From Sphaerisporangium cinnabarinum (GTDB taxonomy: Bacteria; Actinomycetota; Actinomycetes; Actinomycetales; Cellulomonadaceae), in assembly GCA_003052455.1 (NCBI GenBank), contig QAPD01000004.1:172620-236619 (forward strand): a DNA stretch of 64,000 nucleotides, written 5' to 3'. Below are positions 15,784 to 24,820 of the stretch, piece after piece. The position numbers and the translations under genes are program-made. Positions within the stretch are counted from its first letter, which is position 1; every line of letters begins with the position of its first letter. The notes under the pieces were generated by a model. That model was given only the letters and a program-made list of their open reading frames with translations. It was not told the DNA's origin and made no database searches.

Positions 15784-17783
15784 GCCGTCACCTCCGTCGC
15801 GTCGTCGGCGAGGTCCCACGCGCAGCGGAACCCGACGGTCGCGCCGCGCGCGAGCCCCAGGCCGGGGACGAGGAGCTTGACCGCGTAATCGGGGGCGTGG
15901 CGCCCGCCCTCGACGTACCAGTCGGAGCCCTCGGCGCGGTGGTCGCTGCCGCCCTTGAGCATGACGAACCGGGTCCGGCCGTCGGAGTGCTCGGAGCCCG
16001 TCCAGCTCCACACGGCGGGCTCGCCGCGCGTCCAGCCGGGCTGCTCGGCCGCGAGCTGCCACTCGTCCTCGGTCGGCAGGCGTCCGCCGCGCCACGCGCA
16101 GTACGCGCGCGCGTCGTCGAGGTCGACGAAGGTCACGGGCTCGTCCTCCGTGCCGGGCGCGGGACGCCCGTCGACCCAGTGCGCGAGGAAGCGGTGCGCG
16201 ACGACGGGCACGTACCCCGTGGCCGCGAGGAACTCCGCGAACTCTGCGTTCGTCACGTCGCGGCCCACCGCCACCGGGGCAGCGAGCTCGCCGTCGCGCT
16301 GGAGGGTCCGCGCGTCGTGGAGACGCGGCGGGAGCGGCTTCCACTCGTCCACGTACGGCGCGCCCTGGTACATCCCGGTCTCGCGCGCGCGGTACCGGAC
16401 GGTCAGCACGTACGGCCCCGCGGGGACGACGACGGCGCCCGCCCCGGGTGTCGCGACGGTCTCGGGTGCCGCGACGGTCTCGGCAGCGGATGCGAGACGC
16501 TGCGCGAGCCGGTGCGGGAACCGCGCGTCGGGGTCGTGCGGCGCGGTCTCGTCGAGCGTGGCGACGACGTCGCGCAGGTGCGGCAGCCACGCGGGCTCGG
16601 GCGCGCCGTCGGCCACGTGCAGCACCGCGGCGATGCCGCGGCCGGGCACGCGCCCGGGCGTGCCGTCCGGGAGCAGCGGGCCGTCGTGGTCCGTCTCGCC
16701 GCGGTGGACCAGCGTCCACAGGGTCACGCCGTCGAGCTCCCAGCGCGACGCGTAGACACCGGCCTCCTCCGCCTCGGGGGCGAGCTCGGCCAGCGGCGTC
16801 CACTCGCCGTCCAGCAGCAGCGGCCGCGCGGCGCGCTGGACCGTGACCAGGCGCGTCACCGTCGCGGCGTCGCGCGCCGACCAGCCGACCCACACGCCGA
16901 ACACGACCTCCCACACCATGACGCCCACGCCGTTGAGCCATGCGGACTGGAGCTCCTCCGAGTGGTCGCGGTGCCAGCGGCGCACGTGGTGCTGCATGTG
17001 CCGCCGCTCGTACCAGTGCGCGCGCAGCACGCCGGGCACGGGCGAGTCGGCGAAGAACTGCGCCCACGACGACGAGTGGTCCTCGATGCGCTCGACCGGG
17101 AGCTTGGACTCGCCCTCCAGGACGATCCCCGGGCGCGCGGCCTCGAGCCGCGCCACGAGCTCCGGCTCGGCCTTCTTCAGCGTGTCGAGGAAGACGCCGT
17201 CGGCGCCGAGGTCGCGCACGACGGCGGCGAGCTCGGTGAGGTCGTCGTCGCCGCGACGCGTGCCGACGTCCCACGGGTTGTAGTCGACGAACACGTGCAG
17301 GCCCGCGTCGTGGAACGTCCGCACGAGGTCGACGATCCCCGGGACGTCGCGGTAGAAGTCCCACTGGTTGCGGTCGTCGATCCCGATGACGGGGTACGCG
17401 TGCCACAGGACGACGGCGTCGAGGCCGCCGAACCGCTCGCGCGCGTCGGCAAGGAACCGCTCGGGCGTGAACCGGTGCTCCTCGAACGAGTACAGCAGCT
17501 CGTCCCACAGCCAGACCTGCGCGACCGTCGAGCACCCCGCGGCCCACGCGGCGTCCGGGCGGTCGTACGCGGCGCCCGTGTACCCGTGGCGGCGGCGCGC
17601 GTCGTCGCGCCACGCGGCGAGACGCTCGCGCCAGGCCGGGCGGTCGGCGGGGTCGGCCGGGCCGACGAAGATCTTCGCCTCGTCGAGCGCGAGGGACTGC
17701 TCGGGCGTGAGCGGCCCGTCGAGCACGACCTCGGTCGGCAGGTCGATCGGGCGCGGGACGAGCGGGTCGAACGTGTAGGTCAT
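15780..17783 (-). CDS. TIM-barrel glycosidase-like protein fused to SUMF1 domain
   Basis: 667 residues, RBS GAGGGAAAGG before ATG 17783. Residues ~60-400 read as a glycosidase-type barrel with IGIDDRNQWDFYRDVPG, LHVFVDYNPWDVG, GADGVFLDTLKKAEPELVA and PGIVLEGES; Asp in FLDT and Glu in LEGE are plausible catalytic acids. Residues ~480-660 form a SUMF1/FGE-sulfatase-type domain (GRDVTNAEFAEFLAATGYV, TFVDLDDARAYCAWRGG, LPTEDEWQLAAEQ, MLKGGSDHRAEGSDWY, GFRCAWD). The two active-site cysteines of formylglycine-generating enzymes are absent after the KGGS motif, and no sulfatase is nearby. The domain is therefore probably not a sulfatase maturase. Function unknown. Confidence 0.75.
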   Translation of the reverse strand: MTYTFDPLVPRPIDLPTEVVLDGPLTPEQSLALDEAKIFVGPADPADRPAWRERLAAWRDDARRRHGYTGAAYDRPDAAWAAGCSTVAQVWLWDELLYSFEEHRFTPERFLADARERFGGLDAVVLWHAYPVIGIDDRNQWDFYRDVPGIVDLVRTFHDAGLHVFVDYNPWDVGTRRGDDDLTELAAVVRDLGADGVFLDTLKKAEPELVARLEAARPGIVLEGESKLPVERIEDHSSSWAQFFADSPVPGVLRAHWYERRHMQHHVRRWHRDHSEELQSAWLNGVGVMVWEVVFGVWVGWSARDAATVTRLVTVQRAARPLLLDGEWTPLAELAPEAEEAGVYASRWELDGVTLWTLVHRGETDHDGPLLPDGTPGRVPGRGIAAVLHVADGAPEPAWLPHLRDVVATLDETAPHDPDARFPHRLAQRLASAAETVAAPETVATPGAGAVVVPAGPYVLTVRYRARETGMYQGAPYVDEWKPLPPRLHDARTLQRDGELAAPVAVGRDVTNAEFAEFLAATGYVPVVAHRFLAHWVDGRPAPGTEDEPVTFVDLDDARAYCAWRGGRLPTEDEWQLAAEQPGWTRGEPAVWSWTGSEHSDGRTRFVMLKGGSDHRAEGSDWYVEGGRHAPDYAVKLLVPGLGLARGATVGFRCAWDLADDATEVTA

Positions 17784-17836
17784 GGTGCCTTTCCCTCGGC
17801 GGGCCGGGCCCGCGCTCGGACGTGCTGCGGAGTGGC

Positions 17837-18817
17837 TCAGGTCGGTCGGGCGGGGTTCTCGGCACGCTCGGCGAGCGCGACGACGTCCGCCGCGGCGGGC
17901 ACGGCGTCCTGCGCCCCGGGGCGGGTCACCGCGAGCGCACCCGCGGCGGCGGCCAGCCGCGCGGCGTCGGGCAGGTCCGCGCCGCGCGCGAGCGCCGCGG
18001 CGAGGACGCCGCAGAACGTGTCGCCCGCACCGGTCGTGTCGACCGCCTCGACGGCGATCGCGGGGACGGTCGTGAGCAGGGGCCCGGCCGGGCGGCGCTC
18101 CGCGACGAGGCTGCCCTCTCCGCCGAGCGTCACGACGACGGCCGGCACGCGCTCCAGCAGCAGCCCGGCGAGCGCGCTCGGGTCGGCGTCGCCGGCGGCG
18201 CCCGCCAGGTCCGCCGCCTCGTGCTCGTTGACGACGAGCACGTCGAGCGTGGCCCAGACGTCGTCGGGCAGGTCGCGCGACGGCGCCGCGTTGAGGACCA
18301 GCAGCGCGCCCGGGCGGCGCGCCGCGGCGGCGGCGCGCACGACGTCGAGCGGGATCTCGAGCTGCGCGAGGACGACGTCCGCCGCGGCGATCCGCTCCGC
18401 CTGCGCCGCGCCGACCGTCACGTGCGAGTTCGCGCCGGGCGCGACGACGATCGCGTTCTCGCCGTCGGGCGAGACGGTGATGAGCGCGGTGCCCGTCGCG
18501 GCGTCCACGCGCTCGACGAGGTCGGTCCGCACGCCGCCGCGGTCGAGCGACGCGAGCAGCAGGTCGGCCGCGTCGTCGTGCCCGAGCGCGCCGACGAACG
18601 TCGTGTCGGCACCGCCCGCGCGCGCCGCGCCGACCGCCTGGTTCGCTCCCTTGCCGCCGGGGTTGCGCCGCAGCTCGCCGCCGAGGATGGTCTCGCCGCC
18701 GCCGGGGTGGCGCGGCACGTCGACGACGAGGTCGACGTTCGCCGACCCGACCACCACGACCCGTCCCGACCCGCCCGGGACCGTGGCGCCCTGCTCCCGG
18801 TCCGCCGTCGTGCTCAT
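17837..18817 (-). CDS. PfkB-family sugar kinase, ribokinase type
   Basis: 326 residues; ATG 18817 overlaps the upstream stop (ATGA). Motifs: VVVVGSANVDLVVDVPRHPGGGET and GGELRRNPGGKGANQAVGAARAG (substrate pocket; the ribokinase GGKGANQA signature), VVNEHEAADLAG, VVVTLGGEGSLV and AVDTTGAGDTFCGVLAAAL (catalytic Asp in DTTGAGD). This is closest to ribokinase by the GGKGANQA motif. Between two ADP-ribosylglycohydrolase-like genes and a sugar ABC importer, its likely job is to phosphorylate ribose or a similar sugar released from an imported riboside. The exact sugar is inferred. Confidence 0.88.
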   Translation of the reverse strand: MSTTADREQGATVPGGSGRVVVVGSANVDLVVDVPRHPGGGETILGGELRRNPGGKGANQAVGAARAGGADTTFVGALGHDDAADLLLASLDRGGVRTDLVERVDAATGTALITVSPDGENAIVVAPGANSHVTVGAAQAERIAAADVVLAQLEIPLDVVRAAAAARRPGALLVLNAAPSRDLPDDVWATLDVLVVNEHEAADLAGAAGDADPSALAGLLLERVPAVVVTLGGEGSLVAERRPAGPLLTTVPAIAVEAVDTTGAGDTFCGVLAAALARGADLPDAARLAAAAGALAVTRPGAQDAVPAAADVVALAERAENPARPT

Positions 18818-20310
18818 GCCTGTGCCTCCTCCGTGGGACCCTGCACGGCTCCCCCGGCCACCACGACCGGGACCGTCGCGAGCGCGACCGTCCGCGCCGC
18901 GAGGTCCACGATCCTCTGCTCGCCGCCGGGCAGCGAGGTCGCGATGTGGCCGTCGAGCGGGCGCGTCCACCGCTGGCCGATGCCCTCGACGCCCTGCAGC
19001 GCACCCACCACGCCGCCGACGGTCGCCCCCGCGGAGTCGGTGTCCCAGCCCGCGGTGACGGCGATCGCGACGCTCGCGCCGAAGTCGCCGCGGCCGTCCG
19101 CGCCGCGCCCCGCGGTGAGCGCGTAGGCGATCACCGCGGCGTTGTCGAGCACGTGCACCCAGTGCAGGTCGCCGTACGCGGCGTGGATCGTGTCGAGCCC
19201 GGCGCGCACGCCCGCCTCGGACGCGTCGCCGTCACGGCCCGCGTCCCGGCCGAGCCGGATCGCGGCGGCCAGGCGGCTGCCCGGAGGCACGACGGCGTCC
19301 GCCGCGTCGAGCACCTCGTCCACCGTCTCGCAGACCATCGCCGCCGACGCGAGCGCGGCCGCCCACATCGCCCCGTACACGCCGTTGCGCGTGTGGCTCA
19401 GGCGCGCGTCCGTCCACGCGAGGCGCGCGGCCTCGCGCACGTCGCCGGGCGAGACCCAGCCGAGCACGTCCGTGCGGATGAGCGCGCCGATCCACTCCCG
19501 GAACGGGTTGTGGTGCGTCGCCGTCTCCGGCACCGGCCGCGCGTCGAGGATGTTGCGGTACGCGGCGCGCTCGGCCGTGAACACCCGGCCCGCGGGCAGC
19601 GCGTCGAGCCAGAGCTGCGCGACGTCGTCCGTCGTGAAGCCGCGCCCGTGCCGCTCCAGCAGGGCGAGCGCGAGGATCGGGTAGTTGAGGTCGTCGTCCT
19701 CGGGCATCCCGTCGATGTTCTCCTCGAGCGACGTCGGGGCGCTGCGCCGGTTCCACGGCCAGCGCGCGGCGACGTCGTCGGGCAGCCCGACGGCGGTGAA
19801 CCAGCGGTCGAGGGGCCACCGGCCCGTCGCGCGCAGGATCTCCTCGATCCCGGCGCGCGGGATCTTCTCCACGGGCTTGCCGAGCAGGCAGCCCGCGGCG
19901 CGCCCGGTCCACGCGCCGAGCACGCGGTCCGCGTACGCGGCGTCGGTGGCGGCGGTCCCGCGTGGCGCACCGGCCGCGATGCCGCCGGAGGACCCGACGG
20001 CGCCCGGGCGGGTGGGCAGGCCGGGCGCCGCCGGGAGCGTGGCGAGGATCGCGTCCCAGTCGTCGGGCTCGTGCGGCGCGGGCGCCGCGGGCAGCGCGTC
20101 GAGCTCCACGAGCAGGTCGCGCGCGAGCGCGCGCAGCTCCGGGGTCGCGGGGACGGGGCCGGCCCCGCTCACCGCGGGGACGGGGTCGCCGCCCGCCGCG
20201 GTCCAGCGCTCGCGCACGTCCGCGAGCGCCGCCGGGTCCTTGCCCTCCGCGGCGGCCTGGACGAGCTCGTGCGCGAGCAGGTCCTCGGGCTGGGCCCAGG
20301 TCAGCCTCAC
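18814..20310 (-). CDS. ADP-ribosylglycohydrolase family protein, long form
   Basis: 498 residues. The catalytic domain starts near residue 125 with DRVLGAWTGRAAGCLLGKPVEKIP. It then has LEENIDGMPEDDDLNYPILAL, where the usual metal motif TDDT reads EDDD-Leu-Asn, and ends with VTAGWDTDSAGATVGGVVGAL (GxDxDS metal site). This is the subgroup often found in actinobacterial and bacteroidete sugar operons rather than next to nif genes. The ~120-residue Ala-rich N-terminus (MRLTWAQPEDLLAHELVQAA) is family-specific. Likely a metal-dependent N-glycoside (riboside) hydrolase. The start overlaps the upstream stop by 4 bp. Confidence 0.82.
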   Translation of the reverse strand: MRLTWAQPEDLLAHELVQAAAEGKDPAALADVRERWTAAGGDPVPAVSGAGPVPATPELRALARDLLVELDALPAAPAPHEPDDWDAILATLPAAPGLPTRPGAVGSSGGIAAGAPRGTAATDAAYADRVLGAWTGRAAGCLLGKPVEKIPRAGIEEILRATGRWPLDRWFTAVGLPDDVAARWPWNRRSAPTSLEENIDGMPEDDDLNYPILALALLERHGRGFTTDDVAQLWLDALPAGRVFTAERAAYRNILDARPVPETATHHNPFREWIGALIRTDVLGWVSPGDVREAARLAWTDARLSHTRNGVYGAMWAAALASAAMVCETVDEVLDAADAVVPPGSRLAAAIRLGRDAGRDGDASEAGVRAGLDTIHAAYGDLHWVHVLDNAAVIAYALTAGRGADGRGDFGASVAIAVTAGWDTDSAGATVGGVVGALQGVEGIGQRWTRPLDGHIATSLPGGEQRIVDLAARTVALATVPVVVAGGAVQGPTEEAQA

Positions 20311-21512
20311 GCCCGCTCACCCGCCCGCGCGGCGAGGGCCGCGCCGTCGACGGGCGCGCTGCCGAGCTCGGCGAGCGCGCGCAGGCGGGCGGTCGCGCGC
20401 TCGCGGTCGGCCCGCAGGATGTCCTGCGCGGCGGACGCCATGAGCCGCCCGGTCTCCCGGACGTCCATGCGGCTCGCCTCCTCGATCGCGTCGAGCCACT
20501 CGTCGGGCACGACGGCCGTCCCGCCGAGGCCCGCGCACACCGCGCCGGCCATCACGGCGATCGAGTCGGCGTCGCGCCCGTAGTTCACGGCGCCGAGGAC
20601 CGCGCCGCGGAAGTCGCCGCGGTGCCCGAGCACGAAGCCGAGCGCCGCGGGCAGCTCCTCGATGGACTTGGTGCGCGACGGGCGTCGCGCGTCCATCGAC
20701 ATCTGCCGGTACGCGGGCCCGACGGAGTCGAACGGCGCGACCGTGTCGCGGATCAGCCGCGCGAGGGCGCGCTCCTCCTCGTCCGTGGTGGGCGCCGTCG
20801 TCCAGCCGTCGAAAGCCTCGACGACGGCCTGGAGCGCGGCGGCCGTGCCGTCGTGCGCGACGTCGAGCGCGGCGTGCACGACGTCGTCGACCGTGGCCCC
20901 CGGCGCGACGGACGCGGCGACCATGGCCGCGAACACGCCCGCGGCCTCGCGGCCGTAGCTCGACTGGTGCGCCCCGGTGAGGTCGATCGCCTCGGCGTAC
21001 GCGCCGCGCGGGTCGCCCGCGTTCGCGAGGCCGACGGGCGCGACGTACATCGCGGCACCGCAGTTGACGACGTTCCCGACGCCGGCCTCGCGCGGGTCGA
21101 CGTGCCCGTAGTGCAGGCGCGCGACGATCCACTTCTCCGCGAGGAACACGCGCTGGAGCAGCAGGGCCGTGGACTCGAGCTCGGGGATCCAGCGCGGCTC
21201 GCCGATCATGAGGGGCACGAGGTCCTCGGCCATCGCGTACGCGTCGAGGTGCTCGCGGCGCTTCGCGTACACCTCCACGAGCGCGCGCGTCATGAGGGTG
21301 TCGTCGGTGATGTGCCCGTCGCCCTTGTGGTAGGGCGCGATCGGACGCGCGTCCTGCCAGTTCGGGTACCAGGGCTCCACGATCCCCGTCACGCGGCCGC
21401 CGTGGCGCTCCTCGATCTGCTCGGGCGTCCAGCCCTCCGTGGCGCCTCCCAGCGCGTCCCCCACCGCCGCTCCGGTGATCACTGCCACCGCTCGGTCGTC
21501 CAGCCAGGTCAC
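20307..21512 (-). CDS. ADP-ribosylglycohydrolase family protein, classical motifs
   Basis: 401 residues from GTG 21512 (AGGGAG 7 nt upstream). All three DraG/ARH metal motifs are present: GAAVGDALGGATEGW, GDGHITDDTLMTRAL and NYGRDADSIAVMAGAV. It should bind two divalent metals and hydrolyse an N- or O-glycosidic bond to ribose or a related sugar. No nitrogenase genes or ADP-ribosyltransferase occur nearby, so a small imported riboside is a more natural substrate than a modified protein. The paralogue downstream differs in the second metal motif, suggesting divided substrate roles. Stop and next start overlap. Confidence 0.86.
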   Translation of the reverse strand: MTWLDDRAVAVITGAAVGDALGGATEGWTPEQIEERHGGRVTGIVEPWYPNWQDARPIAPYHKGDGHITDDTLMTRALVEVYAKRREHLDAYAMAEDLVPLMIGEPRWIPELESTALLLQRVFLAEKWIVARLHYGHVDPREAGVGNVVNCGAAMYVAPVGLANAGDPRGAYAEAIDLTGAHQSSYGREAAGVFAAMVAASVAPGATVDDVVHAALDVAHDGTAAALQAVVEAFDGWTTAPTTDEEERALARLIRDTVAPFDSVGPAYRQMSMDARRPSRTKSIEELPAALGFVLGHRGDFRGAVLGAVNYGRDADSIAVMAGAVCAGLGGTAVVPDEWLDAIEEASRMDVRETGRLMASAAQDILRADRERATARLRALAELGSAPVDGAALAARAGERA

Positions 21513-21617
21513 GATCCACTCCCTGTCGATCCGTCTCGGCGCGTCGCGCCGGTGCGACCCGTGCGGGTCGCGGTTCCCGGCCGGGCGGTCGCGTGCGCGG
21601 CCGCCCGGCCGCTGCTG

Positions 21618-21666
21618 CTCGGTGCTCGCCGCGACCCGGTGTCGCGGAGCCGCGGCGAGCGACCGA
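21618..21666 (-). promoter_or_regulatory. Intercistronic stem-loop after the binding-protein gene
   Basis: Arms at 21618-21633 and 21650-21666 pair with one bulged base, starting 5 bp after the binding-protein stop codon (minus strand). Further GC hairpins fill the 159-bp gap. Such a structure commonly protects the upstream message and lowers expression of downstream genes, giving more binding protein than enzymes. Confidence 0.6.
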
Positions 21667-21671
21667 GAGTG

Positions 21672-22961
21672 CTACTTGGTGATCTCGGCCCAGCCCGACT
21701 CAAGCTCGGTCGCGAGCTGGTCGGCGTCGATCTCCTGGGCGAGGAACTTCTGGTACGCGGGCGTCGCGACGGTGTCCTTCCACTGCGCGTACGCGTCGAC
21801 GAACAGGTAGGGCGCCGAGGTGAGGTACTGGCCGGAGGAGAGGATCGTCGACCAGCCGTTCTCGTCGCCGAGCGACTCCGCCATGGCCTCCTGGGCCGAC
21901 GTCGTCGCGGGGATGAGCGCGTCCGCCTCGTTGAGCGCGGCGAGGTTCTCCGTCTGCGTGAAGAACTCGATGAACTCCGCGGACTCCTCGACGTGCTCGG
22001 AGTCGATGTTGACCGAGAGCGTCTGCGGGTTCGCGGCCTGCTCGGCGCCGTCGGGGCCCTCGAGCGGGGGCAGCACGACCCAGTCGAAGCCCTCGGGCGC
22101 GTCGTTCGCGATGTTCGCGGCCTGGAACGAGCCCTGGATCGTCATCGCGACCTGCCCCGCGTAGAACGACGCGAGCGTCTCCGAGCCGGACTGCGTGAGG
22201 GTCACCGGCAGCACCGTGTTGTCGGTGTGCGCCATCGTGTCGACGAGCTCCGGCAGGGCCATCTCGCCCTCGCCGATGGTGATGCTCGCGTCCGAGCCCG
22301 TGCCCTCGAAGTACTCGCCGCCGAAGCCGGGGGCCATCGCCATGAACGCGGCCGTCGGGCTCGCGAGCCCCCACCCGAGCCCGTACGCGCCGTCCTTCGT
22401 CGTGGCCTGTGCGATCTGGCGCAGCTCGTCCCACGTCATCGTCTCGCCCGTGGGGATCTCGACGTCGGCCGCGTCGAGCATCGTCTTGTTGGCGAAGACC
22501 ATGTACGACTGCAGCTCGGTCGGGTACGCGATGACCTGGTCGTCGACCGTCACCGCGTCGAGGATGCCCTCGGGGATGTCGTCCCGGCGCTCGTCGGACA
22601 TGTACTCCGAGAGGTCCGCGAGGTACCCGTCGACCGCGAACGGCACGATGCTCGCGGCCTCGTAGTGGATGATGTCCGGCGCGGCGCCGCCGTTGAACTG
22701 GGTGATGAGCTTGTCGTAGATGCCGTCCCAGCCGGCGGGCACGATCTCGACCTGGACGTCGGGGTTCGCCTCGTTCCAGTCGGCGACGATCTTCTCGGTC
22801 GCCTCGATCGCGGCGGGCTGGTCGGACAGCGACTGGAACTTCAGCGTCACCGTGCCGCCGTCGGTGCCGTCGTCCCCGCTGCCGCCCCCGCTGGAGCAGG
22901 ACGCGACGAGCAGGGTCGTGATCGTGAGGCATGCGGCGATGGACGCACCACGAGTCTTCAT
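21672..22961 (-). CDS. Sugar ABC transporter substrate-binding lipoprotein
   Basis: 429 residues. GAAAGGTAG precedes ATG 22961. Lipoprotein signal MKTRGASIAACLTITTLLVASCSSGGG with lipobox LVAS-Cys (about residue 22). The mature protein is a cluster B (MalE/UgpB-type) binding protein: TLKFQSLSDQPAAIEATEKIVADWNEANPDVQVEIVPAGWDGIYDKLITQFNGG split over the first lobe, APDIIHYEAASIVPF, and ending YQKFLAQEIDADQLATELESGW. It pairs with the two downstream-oriented permeases at 23030 and 23861. No ATPase gene is in the operon, so a shared MsiK-type ATPase is likely. The ligand is unknown. Confidence 0.92.
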   Translation of the reverse strand: MKTRGASIAACLTITTLLVASCSSGGGSGDDGTDGGTVTLKFQSLSDQPAAIEATEKIVADWNEANPDVQVEIVPAGWDGIYDKLITQFNGGAAPDIIHYEAASIVPFAVDGYLADLSEYMSDERRDDIPEGILDAVTVDDQVIAYPTELQSYMVFANKTMLDAADVEIPTGETMTWDELRQIAQATTKDGAYGLGWGLASPTAAFMAMAPGFGGEYFEGTGSDASITIGEGEMALPELVDTMAHTDNTVLPVTLTQSGSETLASFYAGQVAMTIQGSFQAANIANDAPEGFDWVVLPPLEGPDGAEQAANPQTLSVNIDSEHVEESAEFIEFFTQTENLAALNEADALIPATTSAQEAMAESLGDENGWSTILSSGQYLTSAPYLFVDAYAQWKDTVATPAYQKFLAQEIDADQLATELESGWAEITK

Positions 22962-23029
22962 GGTTCTACCTTTCGGGTGGGGGTGGGGTCGAGAGAGCCT
23001 GGGGGCGGGACCGGTCGAGGGGGTCATGG

Positions 23030-23857
23030 TCAGCCCTTCACCGCGCCGGAGAGCAGGCCGCCGGTGAGCTTCTTCTGCATGATGGAGAAGAAGACGATGC
23101 TGGGGATGGCCGCGAGCACGGAGCCCGCGGCGAGGGGGCCGAGCGCCACCTTGCCCTCGCCGCCGATGAACATCTTGAGCGTGATGGGCAGCGTGTAGTT
23201 CTCGGGCGACTGGAGCAGCACGAGCGCGAAGAAGAACTCGTTCCACGAGGACACGAAGCTGAACATCGCGGTCGCGACGATCCCGGGCATGAGCAGCGGG
23301 AAGACGATGGTGCGCAGGACCGTGAGCCGGCTCGCGCCGTCCATGGAGCCCGCCTCCTCGAGGTCCACCGGGATGGCGCTGACGTAGCCCTGCATCATCC
23401 ACAGCGCGAACGGCAGCGTGTACGTGGTGTGGACGAGCGTCAGGCCGACGAGCGAGTCCGTGAGGCCGACGGTCCGCAGGATGAGGAACAGCGGCAGGAT
23501 GATGAGGATCACCGGGAACACCTGGCTCACGAGGATCCAGCCGACGCCCGCCGCGCGGATCTTGCCCCGCAGCCGGGCGAGCACGTACGACGCCGGCAGC
23601 GCGATGACGATGACGAGCATCGTCGAGACGACCGCGACGATCGCGCTGTTCCAGGCCGAGCGGACGAGGCCCTGGCGGGCCAGCGCCTGGGAGTAGTTCT
23701 CCCAGTGCCAGTCCTGCGGGATCAGGCTCACGGTGAGCGAGTTGAGCTCGCCCGAGGACTTGAGCGAGGCCGAGATCAGCCAGAGCAGCGGGAAGCCGAG
23801 GAACAGGATGTAGAAGCCCAGGGCCGCGTACTGGGCGGGGCGGACGAGTGCGCGCAC
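23030..23857 (-). CDS. Sugar ABC transporter permease, MalG type
   Basis: 275 residues, GTG 23857, starting 3 bp after the stop of the MalF-type gene. Six membrane segments are visible; the EAA loop reads IPVDLEEAGSMDGASRLTVLRTIVFPLLMPG, the contact point for the ATPase. C-terminus LTGGLLSGAVKG is typical of MalG/CUT1 permeases. Forms the importer with the MalF-type permease and the lipoprotein. Confidence 0.93.
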   Translation of the reverse strand: MRALVRPAQYAALGFYILFLGFPLLWLISASLKSSGELNSLTVSLIPQDWHWENYSQALARQGLVRSAWNSAIVAVVSTMLVIVIALPASYVLARLRGKIRAAGVGWILVSQVFPVILIILPLFLILRTVGLTDSLVGLTLVHTTYTLPFALWMMQGYVSAIPVDLEEAGSMDGASRLTVLRTIVFPLLMPGIVATAMFSFVSSWNEFFFALVLLQSPENYTLPITLKMFIGGEGKVALGPLAAGSVLAAIPSIVFFSIMQKKLTGGLLSGAVKG

Positions 23858-23860
23858 GGG

Positions 23861-24820
23861 TCAGCTCTCCTTCTCGGAGCGGAACTGCGACCGCAGGTAG
23901 ATCGCGAGCAGGAGGACGACCACGACGACGAGCACGACGCCCATCGCGGCGGCGTAGCCGATGTTCCGGTTCTTGAACGCCTCGAGGTACGTGAAGAGCA
24001 TCGGGAGCATGGTCCGGCCGCCCGGACCGCCCTCGGTGAGCACGTAGACCAGCGAGAACGAGTTGAAGTTCCAGATGAAGTTCAGCGACGTGATCGAGGT
24101 GATGATCGGGCGCAGGCTCGGGAGCGTCACCGCGGTGAAGCGGCGCCACGCGCCCGCGCCGTCCATGGCCGCGGCCTCGTGCAGCTCGTCCGGGATCTGC
24201 TGGAGCCCGGCGAGCAGCGTCACGGTGGTCTGCGGCATGCCGACCCACACCCCGACGACGATCACCGCGGGCAGCGCGGTCGAGAAGTCCGCGAGCCAGT
24301 TGATGTCGTCCGGCAGGCCCAGCGCGCCGAGGAACGCGTTGAGCGGCCCCGCGTTGGGCGAGTAGATCATCTGCCACATGATCGCCACGACGACCGGCGG
24401 CATGGCCCACGGGATGAGCGCGAGGACGCGAGTCAGCCCCTGGAGCCGGAGCCCCGAGTTGAGCAGGAGCGCGAGGCCCATCGCCGCGACGAGCTGGAGC
24501 AGCGTCACCGAGACGGCCCAGATCATGCCGATCCGGAACGAGTCCCAGAAGAACGAGTTGTCCGCGAGGCGCACGAAGTTGTCGACGCCGACGAACTGGT
24601 AGTCCGGCTGGCGCACGAGCCGCGCGTCGGTGAACGCGAGCGCGACGCCCATGACGAGCGGCGCGACGCTGAGCACGAGGATCGGCAGGAGCGACGGCAT
24701 GACGAGCGCGATCGCCTCGCGCCGCTTGGCGCGGGCCATGCCGCCGGTCCGGCGCACCGGGCCACGGTCGGGCCGCAGGGCCGCGCGACGGGGGTCGCCC
24801 GCGAGGGTCGGTGCGCTCAC
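23861..24820 (-). CDS. Sugar ABC transporter permease, MalF type
   Basis: 319 residues from GTG 24820, overlapping the LacI stop by 4 bp. After a basic cytoplasmic N-terminus come six membrane helices. The EAA loop is IPDELHEAAAMDGAGAWRRFTAVTLPSLRP. VYVLTEGGPGGRTMLPMLFTYLEAF is characteristic of CUT1 MalF partners. Translationally coupled to the regulator, so the regulator and transporter are made together. Confidence 0.93.
   Translation of the reverse strand: MSAPTLAGDPRRAALRPDRGPVRRTGGMARAKRREAIALVMPSLLPILVLSVAPLVMGVALAFTDARLVRQPDYQFVGVDNFVRLADNSFFWDSFRIGMIWAVSVTLLQLVAAMGLALLLNSGLRLQGLTRVLALIPWAMPPVVVAIMWQMIYSPNAGPLNAFLGALGLPDDINWLADFSTALPAVIVVGVWVGMPQTTVTLLAGLQQIPDELHEAAAMDGAGAWRRFTAVTLPSLRPIITSITSLNFIWNFNSFSLVYVLTEGGPGGRTMLPMLFTYLEAFKNRNIGYAAAMGVVLVVVVVLLLAIYLRSQFRSEKES

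Noticed and set aside
15780..17783. Sulfatase-maturing formylglycine enzyme
   Set aside because: The active-site cysteines are missing and no sulfatase gene is nearby.
15771..19058. 1095-codon open frame on the plus strand
   Set aside because: It lies opposite four coherent genes with known motifs, is Arg/Val-rich low complexity, and is a normal GC-codon shadow.
18814..21512. Nitrogenase-control DraG pair
   Set aside because: No nif genes or DraT; the operon is catabolic in character.
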